A program made the translations under genes and the position numbers. From positions 38,772 through 102,771 of the forward strand of contig JAFRYZ010000030.1 in assembly GCA_017442825.1 (NCBI GenBank): a stretch of 64,000 nt of DNA. Reading direction: 5' to 3'. Positions 37,977 through 45,421 of this stretch are shown here, one piece after another. The stretch comes from Prevotella sp. (lineage in GTDB: Bacteria > Bacteroidota > Bacteroidia > Bacteroidales > Bacteroidaceae). The notes below the pieces were generated by a model. It saw nothing but the letters and a program-made list of their open reading frames with translations. It was not told the origin of the DNA and did no database searches. Within the stretch, counting starts at the first letter, position 1, and every line of letters starts with the position of its first letter.

Positions 37977-38837
37977 TCACGCGCGAGAAGAAGGAGAGGC
38001 GAAAGAAAGTTGGGATGGCTTATGGTTGATTTGTTGTTCTTTGGGTAGATACTTCTGTATTTTTCCGTAATGTGTCAGTAGATAGCTTTCCAGATTTTGG
38101 GGAACCATAGCCTTTAAAGGACCGAATGGGGCAATGCTTGGTGGGGTGATGTCATGTACCAAAACCTTGTCGCTTCGCGTCATGATATTTTTGCAATAGC
38201 GGTGGCTGTGATTGTTGAAAAACGTTTGGATAAACTGAAGCAGGCGATGGAGTTTATGCTTACTCATCAGCGTGTTGATAAGGCGGGTGACGAGGCAAGG
38301 CAGATATCCCCGCTTCAAAGGTTTGTCCACTTCACAATGACCACAGTGTTCCCATTGCCATACTTCCTTCCCAATGAAACAGGCGTGGAAGAAACTGAAA
38401 GCATGGTATTGGAAGATTTCAAGTATTCTGGAATTTGGTATCTCGTCGAATGGGAAAATATCGACAAAGATACCATGATGAATGTCCAACCTTTTAAAAT
38501 GACCTTCTACATAGAGCGTGTTGTTCTCCCTAACCTTTGCAAACCAGAAAGGGGAGTGTGGATCTGTGGCTTGCGATTGCAGGAAAAAATCACTTTGCAG
38601 TTCCTTTGGTGCAATTTCTATGAATCGCTCATAGTCATCGCGGGGCATGCCGATATCTACGTCATCATCCCAGGGAATGATGCCATCCCAAAAATGGACA
38701 CCAATGGCGGAACCACCAATGAGGAAATAGCACAAGTGGTATTTCTGGCAAATGCGAATTATTTCTGCGGTAATCTTGTATAGATGTTCGTGAAGCAGTT
38801 CCAACTCTTTCTTGGTATATTGTTGTTCTGTTGCCAT
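37977..38837 (-). CDS. LicD-family phosphotransferase
   Basis: 286 aa. The LicD nucleotidyltransferase-like core is clear: YFLIGGSAIGVHFWDGIIPW then DDDVDIGMPRDDYERF (GGS and DDDxD motifs). LicD proteins transfer phosphocholine or polyol phosphates from CDP-activated donors to glycans; animal FKTN/FKRP, which share the domain, transfer ribitol phosphate. The nearby IspD-like cytidylyltransferase and reductase favour a CDP-polyol donor. It has its own promoter at 38858-38865. Confidence 0.88.
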   Translation of the reverse strand: MATEQQYTKKELELLHEHLYKITAEIIRICQKYHLCYFLIGGSAIGVHFWDGIIPWDDDVDIGMPRDDYERFIEIAPKELQSDFFLQSQATDPHSPFWFAKVRENNTLYVEGHFKRLDIHHGIFVDIFPFDEIPNSRILEIFQYHAFSFFHACFIGKEVWQWEHCGHCEVDKPLKRGYLPCLVTRLINTLMSKHKLHRLLQFIQTFFNNHSHRYCKNIMTRSDKVLVHDITPPSIAPFGPLKAMVPQNLESYLLTHYGKIQKYLPKEQQINHKPSQLSFASPSSRA

Positions 38838-38857
38838 AGTCGTTGGTATTCTTGGCG

Positions 38858-38865
38858 CAAAATTA
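38858..38865 (-). promoter_or_regulatory. Promoter -7 element of the licD-like gene
   Basis: TAATTTTG on the minus strand, 20 nt upstream of the LicD start codon; a match to TAnnTTTG in an otherwise empty 84-bp gap. Confidence 0.6.
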
Positions 38866-38921
38866 TAAAAAGGGTTGTGAGCCGTTGGGCTTTTATCGGA
38901 AAAATAATGGAATGGTTGTTC

Positions 38922-39992
38922 CTATGAATGAAAATGATCAGAACTTGAGAGGATTGTTAACGTTCGGTTGATGGCTTCCTGCATGGTGTATTGCGGTTGC
39001 CACCCGATATTTCTTATTCTGGTATTATCAAGGATGGCGCGCATGGCAACAGAAAATCCTTTTCGTTCCGTTTCGGAAGGCAGTTCGAAAACCACCTCTC
39101 TGCCAGCCCATGCGGCACAGTAGTGTGCAAAATCCTTGAGGTGCACATTGCAGTTGTCGTTGCTGATGTTATAAGCCAGTCCTTGTTCGCCATGCAACAG
39201 AACGTAGAGCATCGCACAGGCAGTTTCGGCTGCGTAAGTATAAGAGAACAGTTGTTCGCCTTTACTTTTGAGAACAATGTCTTCACCGTTTAGGGCTTTA
39301 GTCAGGAACTGTGATGACGCTTTGCTGTCACTCATCAACATCGTAGGACCGAAGATGCGGCTCAGTCGTACAAGTTTTATCTTGGCATTCTTTTCTGCAA
39401 TAAAAGACTGGCACATAGCTTCGCACAGTCGTTTCGATTCCGTGTAGCAGGAACGTGCGGTGGAGAGGTTCAGCAGTCCTGTGTAATCTTCGGTGAAGGG
39501 TTCTTCGCCTCGGGCATTGCCATAGACCTCAACGGTGGAGGGGTAAAGCACTGTTGCGTCGTCTTCGATGGCTTTCAACAGAGCAAATTCTGCACCTTTT
39601 ACGTTGATTTCGATGGTCTCAACGGGGAATTGTGAATAAGCCAGCGGGTGAGTATTGGCAGCAAGTGGGATGATGTAATCAACTTTCGGGAGGTTGTCGA
39701 ACGGTTCTCGTACGTCTTGTTCAACATAAACGAAGTGTTTGTCTTCAAAATATTCGCCCAACCGCAATGCGGCTTTCTCTTTGTTTCTTCCAACCGCAAA
39801 AACGGTGATGTTTGCCCCTTGCTGATTCATGTGCATGAGAGCATCTATTAGGCACACACCTATCAGTCCTGTCGCCCCAGTGATAAGAAACCGTTTGCCG
39901 CGAAGCGATTCCAGGCCTTCAACCTGAAGAATACGAGCTAAATCTTCCTGATATAAAGGGTGTCGTTTGTTAAGGACGGTAGCATTATACAT
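38922..39992 (-). CDS. NAD-dependent epimerase/dehydratase (extended SDR)
   Basis: 356 aa. It has the Rossmann loop FLITGATGLIGVCLIDAL, the catalytic Tyr/Lys motif CYTESKRLCEA, and VRLSRIFGPTM of extended SDR enzymes. It acts on a nucleotide-activated or free sugar; in a cluster with an IspD-like cytidylyltransferase and LicD it may be the reductase that makes a CDP-polyol, as in pneumococcal CDP-arabinitol or CDP-mannitol pathways (inference). It lies 39 nt downstream of the cytidylyltransferase and is probably cotranscribed. Confidence 0.8.
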   Translation of the reverse strand: MYNATVLNKRHPLYQEDLARILQVEGLESLRGKRFLITGATGLIGVCLIDALMHMNQQGANITVFAVGRNKEKAALRLGEYFEDKHFVYVEQDVREPFDNLPKVDYIIPLAANTHPLAYSQFPVETIEINVKGAEFALLKAIEDDATVLYPSTVEVYGNARGEEPFTEDYTGLLNLSTARSCYTESKRLCEAMCQSFIAEKNAKIKLVRLSRIFGPTMLMSDSKASSQFLTKALNGEDIVLKSKGEQLFSYTYAAETACAMLYVLLHGEQGLAYNISNDNCNVHLKDFAHYCAAWAGREVVFELPSETERKGFSVAMRAILDNTRIRNIGWQPQYTMQEAINRTLTILSSSDHFHS

Positions 39993-40031
39993 GTAGAATC
40001 GTTCTTTTTGCTGATTTTTTATATCTAAGGG

Positions 40032-40754
40032 TTATTTCAACCACGTGTTCTTGTCTTTTTTTAGATAACCTCTGAACATTTCCAAATCGTCCTTCGTCGT
40101 CAGCTTGATGTTTTTATCGGAACCAGCGGCGAAATGGAGCTTCTTTCCCAGCTCAACCATCATTGTGTTTGTGTAGGAAGAACCGTAGATGCCTATCTCT
40201 TTCTCGAAAGCCTCATGGTACGCACGGTCAAGTTCATCGAAACGGTAAGCCTGTGGAGTGGAAACACGCCGTAGCGTCTCGCGTGGAATATATTGGCTGG
40301 TTGTTGTTTCGTCTTCTGGGTTGACAATAAAGATTTGTTCGTTGTAGGGCAGAGAGGTGACGCCATTGCCATATTGTTCTGCTGTCTGTATGACATCCGT
40401 CAGTACGGTAGCATCGACCAATGGACGTATGCCGTCGTGGATGATGACAATGTCGTCTGCCGCAAGGCGGTTTTCCAAGTTATATACACCGTTTCTTATG
40501 CTTTCTTGTGCACTCTTGCCGCCGGAAACAATCTGTTGGAGCTTGGTAATATTGAATTGATTGGCATATGCGCGAAGCACATCGTGCCATCCGTCGAGAC
40601 ATGCCACGTCGATGGCATCAATCATGGGATGACGTTGGAAACCTTCCAGCGTGTAGATGATGACGGGTTTGTCGTAAACGTTGATAAACTGCTTGGGAAT
40701 GTCCTGTCCCATCCTGTTGCCGGAACCACCGGCGATAATCAGTGCATAGTTCAT
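40032..40754 (-). CDS. IspD/TarI-like cytidylyltransferase
   Basis: 240 aa. CTP-binding loop LIIAGGSGNRMGQDIPKQF, IIHDGIRPLVD and STPQAYRFDEL identify the IspD/TarI/CRPPA superfamily. These make CDP-methylerythritol (IspD) or CDP-polyols such as CDP-ribitol. The segment SSYTNTMMVELGKKLHF replaces the usual IspD TDD-type stretch, and the gene sits with an SDR and LicD, so a polyol role in surface glycan synthesis is favoured. The housekeeping ispD remains a possibility. Confidence 0.8.
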   Translation of the reverse strand: MNYALIIAGGSGNRMGQDIPKQFINVYDKPVIIYTLEGFQRHPMIDAIDVACLDGWHDVLRAYANQFNITKLQQIVSGGKSAQESIRNGVYNLENRLAADDIVIIHDGIRPLVDATVLTDVIQTAEQYGNGVTSLPYNEQIFIVNPEDETTTSQYIPRETLRRVSTPQAYRFDELDRAYHEAFEKEIGIYGSSYTNTMMVELGKKLHFAAGSDKNIKLTTKDDLEMFRGYLKKDKNTWLK

Positions 40755-40785
40755 TGAAAAGGTTCAATTAGTGTATTCTATGCTG

Positions 40786-40793
40786 CAAAAGTA
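40786..40793 (-). promoter_or_regulatory. Promoter -7 element of the cytidylyltransferase-SDR operon
   Basis: TACTTTTG on the minus strand, 31 nt upstream of the start codon at 40754. No convincing -33 element at standard spacing. Confidence 0.55.
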
Positions 40794-40930
40794 CAAACTA
40801 TTTATGAGAAGGTGGACATTTCTATGGAAAAATAACCGTTTTGTTGCGATAAAGCACAGAAATATGGCATATAACAGTTAATGTTTGTTAAGCATTGTGG
40901 GCTAAGTCTTTTTCATTATGCTTTATTTGC

Positions 40931-40938
40931 TACCTTTG
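40931..40938 (+). promoter_or_regulatory. Promoter -7 element of the rplM operon
   Basis: TACCTTTG. Transcription from here would begin near 40944, leaving a leader of about 200 nt before rplM. The -33 region is a T-run (40909-40913). Confidence 0.65.
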
Positions 40939-40943
40939 CACCC

Positions 40944-41145
40944 GCATTTATGGAGGGCCAACCAAGAACCCTCAAGGACAGTGTGTAAATAGCAGCAGCT
41001 TTCGAGCTCGATTCTGCGGTTTGTGAATCACTGTTCACTGGCAGACGGAGAGTCTGCTCGCTACCAGGTGCGTTAAGCCAGGCGCTATCGGATGGTGACG
41101 TATCCGAATAATAATTATTTAACAAAAACGTTTTTAGTAACCATT
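40944..41145 (+). promoter_or_regulatory. Structured 5' leader of rplM, candidate L13 autoregulatory element
   Basis: About 200 nt of untranslated leader with several hairpins: GAGGG/CCCTC (40953-40973), GATTC/GAATC (41010-41029) competing with GTGAA/TTCAC (41023-41038), a perfect 6-bp stem with loop GGAGA (41041-41057), and TCGGAT/ATCCGA (41088-41107). Ribosomal-protein leaders bound by their own product are common, and an L13 leader has, as I recall, been proposed for Bacteroidia. A 12-codon frame (40950-40988) lies inside it. Confidence 0.6.
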
Positions 41146-41607
41146 ATGGACACTTTAAGTTACAAGACGATTTCCGCAAACAAGGAAACCGTGAACAAAG
41201 AATGGGTGGTTGTAGATGCAACTGACCAAGTTGTTGGTCGTTTGGCTTCTAAAGTGGCAAAGCTCATTCGTGGAAAGTACAAGCCAAACTTCACTCCGCA
41301 TGTGGATTGTGGCGACAATGTGATTATCATCAATGCCAAGAAAGCTTACTTCACTGGCAAGAAAGAAACAGACAAGGTTTACACGCGCTACACGGGTTAC
41401 CCAGGTGGACAGCGTTTCACCACTCCGGAGCAGTTGCGTAAGCAGCCGTACGGTATGGAGCGCATTATCCGTCACGCCGTGAAAGGTATGCTCCCCAAAG
41501 GTCGTCTGGGTCGTCAGCTCATCGACAACCTCTATATCTATGACGGTACGGAGCATAAGCACGAGGCACAGAAGCCGAAGGCTATCGATATCAACCAGTA
41601 TAAGTAA
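41146..41607 (+). CDS. rplM: 50S ribosomal protein L13
   Basis: 153 aa from the ATG at 41146 (MDTLSYKTISANKE). KEWVVVDATDQVVGRLAS, HVDCGDNVIIINA and HAVKGMLPKGRLGR are standard L13 blocks. A longer frame to 41092 begins inside the leader hairpin and is not used. First gene of rplM-rpsI-rpsB-tsf. Confidence 0.97.
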   Translation: MDTLSYKTISANKETVNKEWVVVDATDQVVGRLASKVAKLIRGKYKPNFTPHVDCGDNVIIINAKKAYFTGKKETDKVYTRYTGYPGGQRFTTPEQLRKQPYGMERIIRHAVKGMLPKGRLGRQLIDNLYIYDGTEHKHEAQKPKAIDINQYK

Positions 41608-41638
41608 TTGATGGTATTAAAAGTAAAAGTAAAAAACA

Positions 41639-42025
41639 ATGGAACAAATAAATGCAATTGGTCGCCGTAAGAGTGCTATCGCTCGTGTTTACCTCACAGA
41701 GGGAACTGGCAAGATTGTTATCAATAAAGTAGAACTGGAGAAGTATTTCCCCTCTGCCATTCTGCAGTATGTGGTAAAGCAGCCGCTGACACTGCTTGAC
41801 GCTGAAGGAAAGTACGACATCAAGGCAAACCTCGACGGTGGTGGTTTCACAGGTCAGAGCCAGGCATTGCGTATGGCTATCGCCCGCGCCCTCGTAAAAA
41901 TCAATGCTGAAGACAAGAAGGCATTGAAGAAGGAGGGTTTCCTTACTCGCGACTCTCGTGTTGTTGAGCGTAAGAAGCCAGGTCAGCCGAAAGCACGTCG
42001 TCACTTCCAGTTCAGTAAGCGTTAA
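41639..42025 (+). CDS. rpsI: 30S ribosomal protein S9
   Basis: 128 aa. AIGRRKSAIARVYL at the N-terminus, GQSQALRMAIARALVK, and the basic tail KPGQPKARRHFQFSKR, which reaches the P-site tRNA in the ribosome. 31 nt after rplM. Confidence 0.97.
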   Translation: MEQINAIGRRKSAIARVYLTEGTGKIVINKVELEKYFPSAILQYVVKQPLTLLDAEGKYDIKANLDGGGFTGQSQALRMAIARALVKINAEDKKALKKEGFLTRDSRVVERKKPGQPKARRHFQFSKR

Positions 42026-42204
42026 TCTATTGACAATAGGACAATGTACAATTTATCTTGTTATTGTCTGATGATAGCATTACACACGAACGAAACTGTT
42101 TAGTATCTAAACCGCTGAGACTTGACTAGTCAATTACTTAGTGGCTGATTCTAACAACAATAGAATTTAAAAGAAAGTAAACAACCCATTAAAAAAAGAA
42201 CAAA
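42026..42204 (+). promoter_or_regulatory. Spacer between rpsI and rpsB with a hairpin, candidate S2 leader
   Basis: 179 nt without a gene. A stem of 8 bp with two G-U pairs forms between CCGCTGAG and CTTAGTGG (about 42111-42144), enclosing the 12-bp palindrome TTGACTAGTCAA (42122-42133). The unusual length for a ribosomal operon spacer suggests regulation of rpsB-tsf; no clear -7 element was found. Confidence 0.4.
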
Positions 42205-43083
42205 ATGTCAAGAACAAATTTTGACCAACTGTTAGAGGCTGGCTGTCATTTCGGTCACCTCAAGCGTAAATGGAACCCCGCTATGGCTCCTTATATCTTC
42301 ATGGAGCGCAATGGTATTCATATCATTGATCTGCACAAGACTGTAGCTAAGATTGACGAGGCTGCAGATGCTTTGAAGCAGATTGCTAAGTCTGGAAAGA
42401 AAATACTCTTCGTTGCTACGAAGAAGCAGGCAAAGGAAATTGTTGCCGAGAAGGCGACTTCCGTTAATATGCCTTACGTTATCGAGCGTTGGCCGGGCGG
42501 TATGCTCACCAACTTTCCCACTATCCGCAAGGCTGTGAAGAAGATGACCAACATCGACAAACTGATGGAAGACGGTACTTTCTCAAACCTTTCCAAGCGC
42601 GAATTGTTGCAGATTACTCGTCAGCGTGCTAAGTTGGAGAAGAACCTCGGTTCTATCGCTGACCTGACCCGTCTGCCGTCTGCCCTTTTCGTTATTGACG
42701 TGATGAAGGAGCATATCGCCATCCGTGAAGCTCAGCGTCTGGGTATCCCAGTCTTCGCTATTGTTGATACCAACTCTGACCCGAAGGGCATCGACTTCGT
42801 TATCCCAGCCAATGACGACGCTAAGGATAGCGTTGACGTAATCCTTACCGCTTGCTGCAACGCTATTGCTGAAGGTCTCGAAGAGCGCAAGGCTGAGAAG
42901 GCTGACGAGAAGGCTGCCGCTGAGCAGAGCGAAGAGGCTGCTGATGCTAAACCAAAGCGCACACGCAAGGCACGCAAGGAAGCTCCGAAGGCTGAAGAAG
43001 CTCCTGTAGCTGAGGCTGCACCTGCTGCTGAAGAGGCTCCTGCCGCTGAAGAGAAAGCAGAAGAAACTCCTGCAGCTGAGTAA
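42205..43083 (+). CDS. rpsB: 30S ribosomal protein S2
   Basis: 292 aa. Typical blocks GCHFGHLKRKWNPAM, IERWPGGMLTNF and PSALFVIDVMKE are present. The last ~65 residues are an Ala/Glu/Lys-rich, probably disordered extension containing PKRTRKARKEAPKAEEAP, absent from E. coli S2. Confidence 0.97.
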   Translation: MSRTNFDQLLEAGCHFGHLKRKWNPAMAPYIFMERNGIHIIDLHKTVAKIDEAADALKQIAKSGKKILFVATKKQAKEIVAEKATSVNMPYVIERWPGGMLTNFPTIRKAVKKMTNIDKLMEDGTFSNLSKRELLQITRQRAKLEKNLGSIADLTRLPSALFVIDVMKEHIAIREAQRLGIPVFAIVDTNSDPKGIDFVIPANDDAKDSVDVILTACCNAIAEGLEERKAEKADEKAAAEQSEEAADAKPKRTRKARKEAPKAEEAPVAEAAPAAEEAPAAEEKAEETPAAE

Positions 43084-43155
43084 TATGGTGTGATAACGGA
43101 ATGCCGTTATTCCGGAATACCGAAATTAAAGTAATAACAAAAAAAAAGAATATCA
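43084..43155 (+). other. rpsB-tsf spacer with mutually exclusive hairpins
   Basis: ATAACGG/CCGTTAT (43093-43110, 4-nt loop) and CGGAAT/ATTCCG (43097-43114) share bases, so only one can form at a time. No T-tract follows, so it is not a plain terminator. Confidence 0.4.
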
Positions 43156-44154
43156 ATGGCTATTTCAATAGACGACATCAAGAAACTGCGTGCAATGACC
43201 GGTGCTGGTCTTGCTGACGTAAAGAAGGCGCTGACAGAAGCTGAAGGCGACTTCGATAAGGCCAAGGACTTGCTCCGCGAGCGTGGACTGGCTATTGCTG
43301 CCAAGCGTTCAGATCGCGAGACCTCCAATGGTTGTGTACTCGTTAAGAAGGTTGATGGCTTTGCTGCAATGATTGCACTGAAGTGCGAGACTGACTTCGT
43401 GGCTAACGGAGCAGATTTCATTGCACTGACACAGAGCATCCTCGATGCTGCTGTTGCTAACAAGTGCAAGACTCTCGACGAGGTGAAAGAACTGACCCTC
43501 GCTGACGGACAGAAGGCTCAAGACGCTGTTACTCAGCGTTCGGGTATCACTGGCGAGAAGATGGAGCTCGATGGCTACCTGACACTCGAAGGTGAGAACA
43601 TTGAAGTATATAACCACATGAACAAGAACACCCTCTGCACCATGGTACAGACCAACAAAGAGAATGTTGATGCTGGTCACAAGGTTGCCATGCAGGTCGC
43701 AGCCATGAAGCCGGTAGCCCTCAATGCTGAGGCTGTTCCGCAGGCTGTTCTCGATGAGGAGTACAATGTAGCTGTTCAGAAGACTAAGGAAGAGCAAATT
43801 GAAAAGGCAGTAACAGCCGCCATCAAGAAGGCTGGAATCAACCCTGCTCACGTTGACAGCGAAGATCACATGGAAAGCAACATGGCTAAGGGTTGGATTA
43901 CCGCTGAAGATGTTGCAAAGGCTAAGGAGATTATTGCTACCGTATCAGCTGAGAAGGCTGCAAACTTACCAGAGCAGATGATTCAGAATATTGCCAAAGG
44001 TCGTGTGGCTAAGTTCTTGAAGGAGAACTGCCTCGTTGATCAAGAGTTCCAGTTCGGTGAGGGCGACAAGGCTACTGTATCACAGTGGCTCGCTGCTCAG
44101 GACAAGGATCTGAAGGTGGTGGCTTTCCAGCGCTTCACCCTCGCTGCAGAGTAA
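43156..44154 (+). CDS. tsf: Elongation factor Ts
   Basis: 332 aa nucleotide exchange factor for EF-Tu. N-terminal UBA-like domain DDIKKLRAMTGAGLADVKKAL, the core contact region KCETDFVANGADF, and a C-terminal half with VAMQVAAMKPVALNAE. Longer than E. coli EF-Ts (~283 aa) by insertions in the central region. Last gene of the operon, followed by a strong terminator. Confidence 0.97.
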   Translation: MAISIDDIKKLRAMTGAGLADVKKALTEAEGDFDKAKDLLRERGLAIAAKRSDRETSNGCVLVKKVDGFAAMIALKCETDFVANGADFIALTQSILDAAVANKCKTLDEVKELTLADGQKAQDAVTQRSGITGEKMELDGYLTLEGENIEVYNHMNKNTLCTMVQTNKENVDAGHKVAMQVAAMKPVALNAEAVPQAVLDEEYNVAVQKTKEEQIEKAVTAAIKKAGINPAHVDSEDHMESNMAKGWITAEDVAKAKEIIATVSAEKAANLPEQMIQNIAKGRVAKFLKENCLVDQEFQFGEGDKATVSQWLAAQDKDLKVVAFQRFTLAAE

Positions 44155-44182
44155 TTTCTCTAAACAGAGAGTTCTTTATATT

Positions 44183-44217
44183 AAAAAACGTTGAGCCGTA
44201 TGACTCAACGTTTTTTT
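44183..44217 (+). terminator. Intrinsic terminator after tsf
   Basis: Stem AAAAAACGTTGAG / CTCAACGTTTTTT with an 8-nt loop, followed by T-rich sequence. It ends the ribosomal operon. Confidence 0.9.
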
Positions 44218-44227
44218 GTTTTTTTAC

Positions 44228-44339
44228 TTCTTAAACTCCCCTCGCTGCTCCAAGAATTACGATATTTTTTACCATGAATCTTGTCGCGACTCGGAAGTTT
44301 AAGATTATTTCTTAAACTCCCCTCGCTGCTCCAAGAATT
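44228..44339. repeat. 31-bp direct repeat at the 3' end of asd
   Basis: A 31-bp sequence occurs at 44228-44258 and again at 44309-44339, exactly 81 bp (27 codons) apart. The second copy encodes the last codons of asd ([10 protein letters not shown]); the first lies downstream of its stop in the same frame. Confidence 0.9.
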
Positions 44340-45321
44340 CAGCTATTTGTACAGCGTTGAGGGCTGCACCCTTGCGAATCTGGTCACCAGTGAGCCAGAG
44401 TGTGATGCCGTTGTCGTTGGCAAGGTCTTGACGAACGCGTCCAACATAGACATCATCCTTGCCGGCAGACTCCAGCGGCATGGGATAGACGTAGTTCTGC
44501 GGGTCGTCCTTGAGAGTAACACCATCAGCCTTGGCAAGCGCTTCGCGTACTTGTGCAACGGTGAGCGGATTTTCTGTTTCTATCCATACAGATTCCGAGT
44601 GAGAACGGAGAGAGCTGACACGCACACAAGTGGCACTGGTACGAACATCGCTGTGCATGATTTTCTGTGTCTCGTTGAACATTTTCATCTCCTCCTTGGT
44701 ATAGTCATTCTCTGTCATCACGTCAATTTGAGGGATGACATTGTATGCCAATTGGTGAGGAAATTTCTTGATGGTTTTTGCTTCACCGGTCTCAACCAGT
44801 TCCTTGTACTGTTGTTGTAGCTCAGCCATAGCTACGGCACCGGCTCCGCTGGCACTTTGGTAGGAAGAGATGTGTACGCGTTTGATGTGCGACAAGTCTT
44901 CGATAGGCTTGAGTACGACTACCATCATGATGGTTGTGCAGTTAGGGTTGGCAATAATGTTACGCGGACGGTTCAGTGCATCTTCGGCGTTCACTTCAGG
45001 AACAACCAAGGGAACGTCCTTATCCATACGGAAAGCGCTGCTGTTGTCTATCATCACACAACCAAACTTGGTGATGGTATCGGCAAAATCTTTCGATGTT
45101 CCACCGCCGGCGCTTACAAAAGCCACGTCGATGTCTTTGAAGTCATCGTTGTGCTGTAGTAGTTTCACTTCATATTCCTTACCTTTAAACGGGTATTTCT
45201 TTCCGGCACTACGTTCAGAGCCGAAAAGGACAAGTTCGTCGATAGGGAAGTTTCTCTCTGCGAGGATGCGTAGGAATTCCTGTCCTACTGCGCCGCTGGC
45301 GCCTACAATAGCTACTTTCAT
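44305..45321 (-). CDS. asd: Aspartate-semialdehyde dehydrogenase
   Basis: 338 aa, second step of the aspartate pathway to lysine, diaminopimelate, methionine and threonine. NADP loop [15 protein letters not shown], active-site Cys in [11 protein letters not shown], and the [13 protein letters not shown] region. Stops at 44305; the codons for its C-terminus are duplicated 81 bp downstream. Divergent from the antiporter gene. Confidence 0.96.
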   Translation of the reverse strand: MKVAIVGASGAVGQEFLRILAERNFPIDELVLFGSERSAGKKYPFKGKEYEVKLLQHNDDFKDIDVAFVSAGGGTSKDFADTITKFGCVMIDNSSAFRMDKDVPLVVPEVNAEDALNRPRNIIANPNCTTIMMVVVLKPIEDLSHIKRVHISSYQSASGAGAVAMAELQQQYKELVETGEAKTIKKFPHQLAYNVIPQIDVMTENDYTKEEMKMFNETQKIMHSDVRTSATCVRVSSLRSHSESVWIETENPLTVAQVREALAKADGVTLKDDPQNYVYPMPLESAGKDDVYVGRVRQDLANDNGITLWLTGDQIRKGAALNAVQIAEFLEQRGEFKK

Positions 45322-45350
45322 ATTTTCTGTGTAAACTTCAAATTTGACTG

Positions 45351-45358
45351 CAAAATTA
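45351..45358 (-). promoter_or_regulatory. Promoter -7 element of asd
   Basis: TAATTTTG on the minus strand, 29 nt upstream of the asd start. Confidence 0.65.
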
Positions 45359-45399
45359 TAAAAAAAACTGCGAAGTCATTCCATTTACAATGGAAAATT

Positions 45400-45407
45400 G
45401 TAATTTT
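45400..45407 (+). promoter_or_regulatory. Promoter -7 element of the antiporter gene
   Basis: TAATTTTG, 14 nt upstream of the ATG at 45422, divergent from the asd promoter 41 bp away. Confidence 0.65.
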
Positions 45408-45421
45408 GCAACGAAAAAGCT

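Noticed and set aside
40950-40988. 12-codon frame in the rplM leader as a leader peptide
   Set aside because: No run of regulatory codons and no initiation signal; probably chance within the first hairpin.
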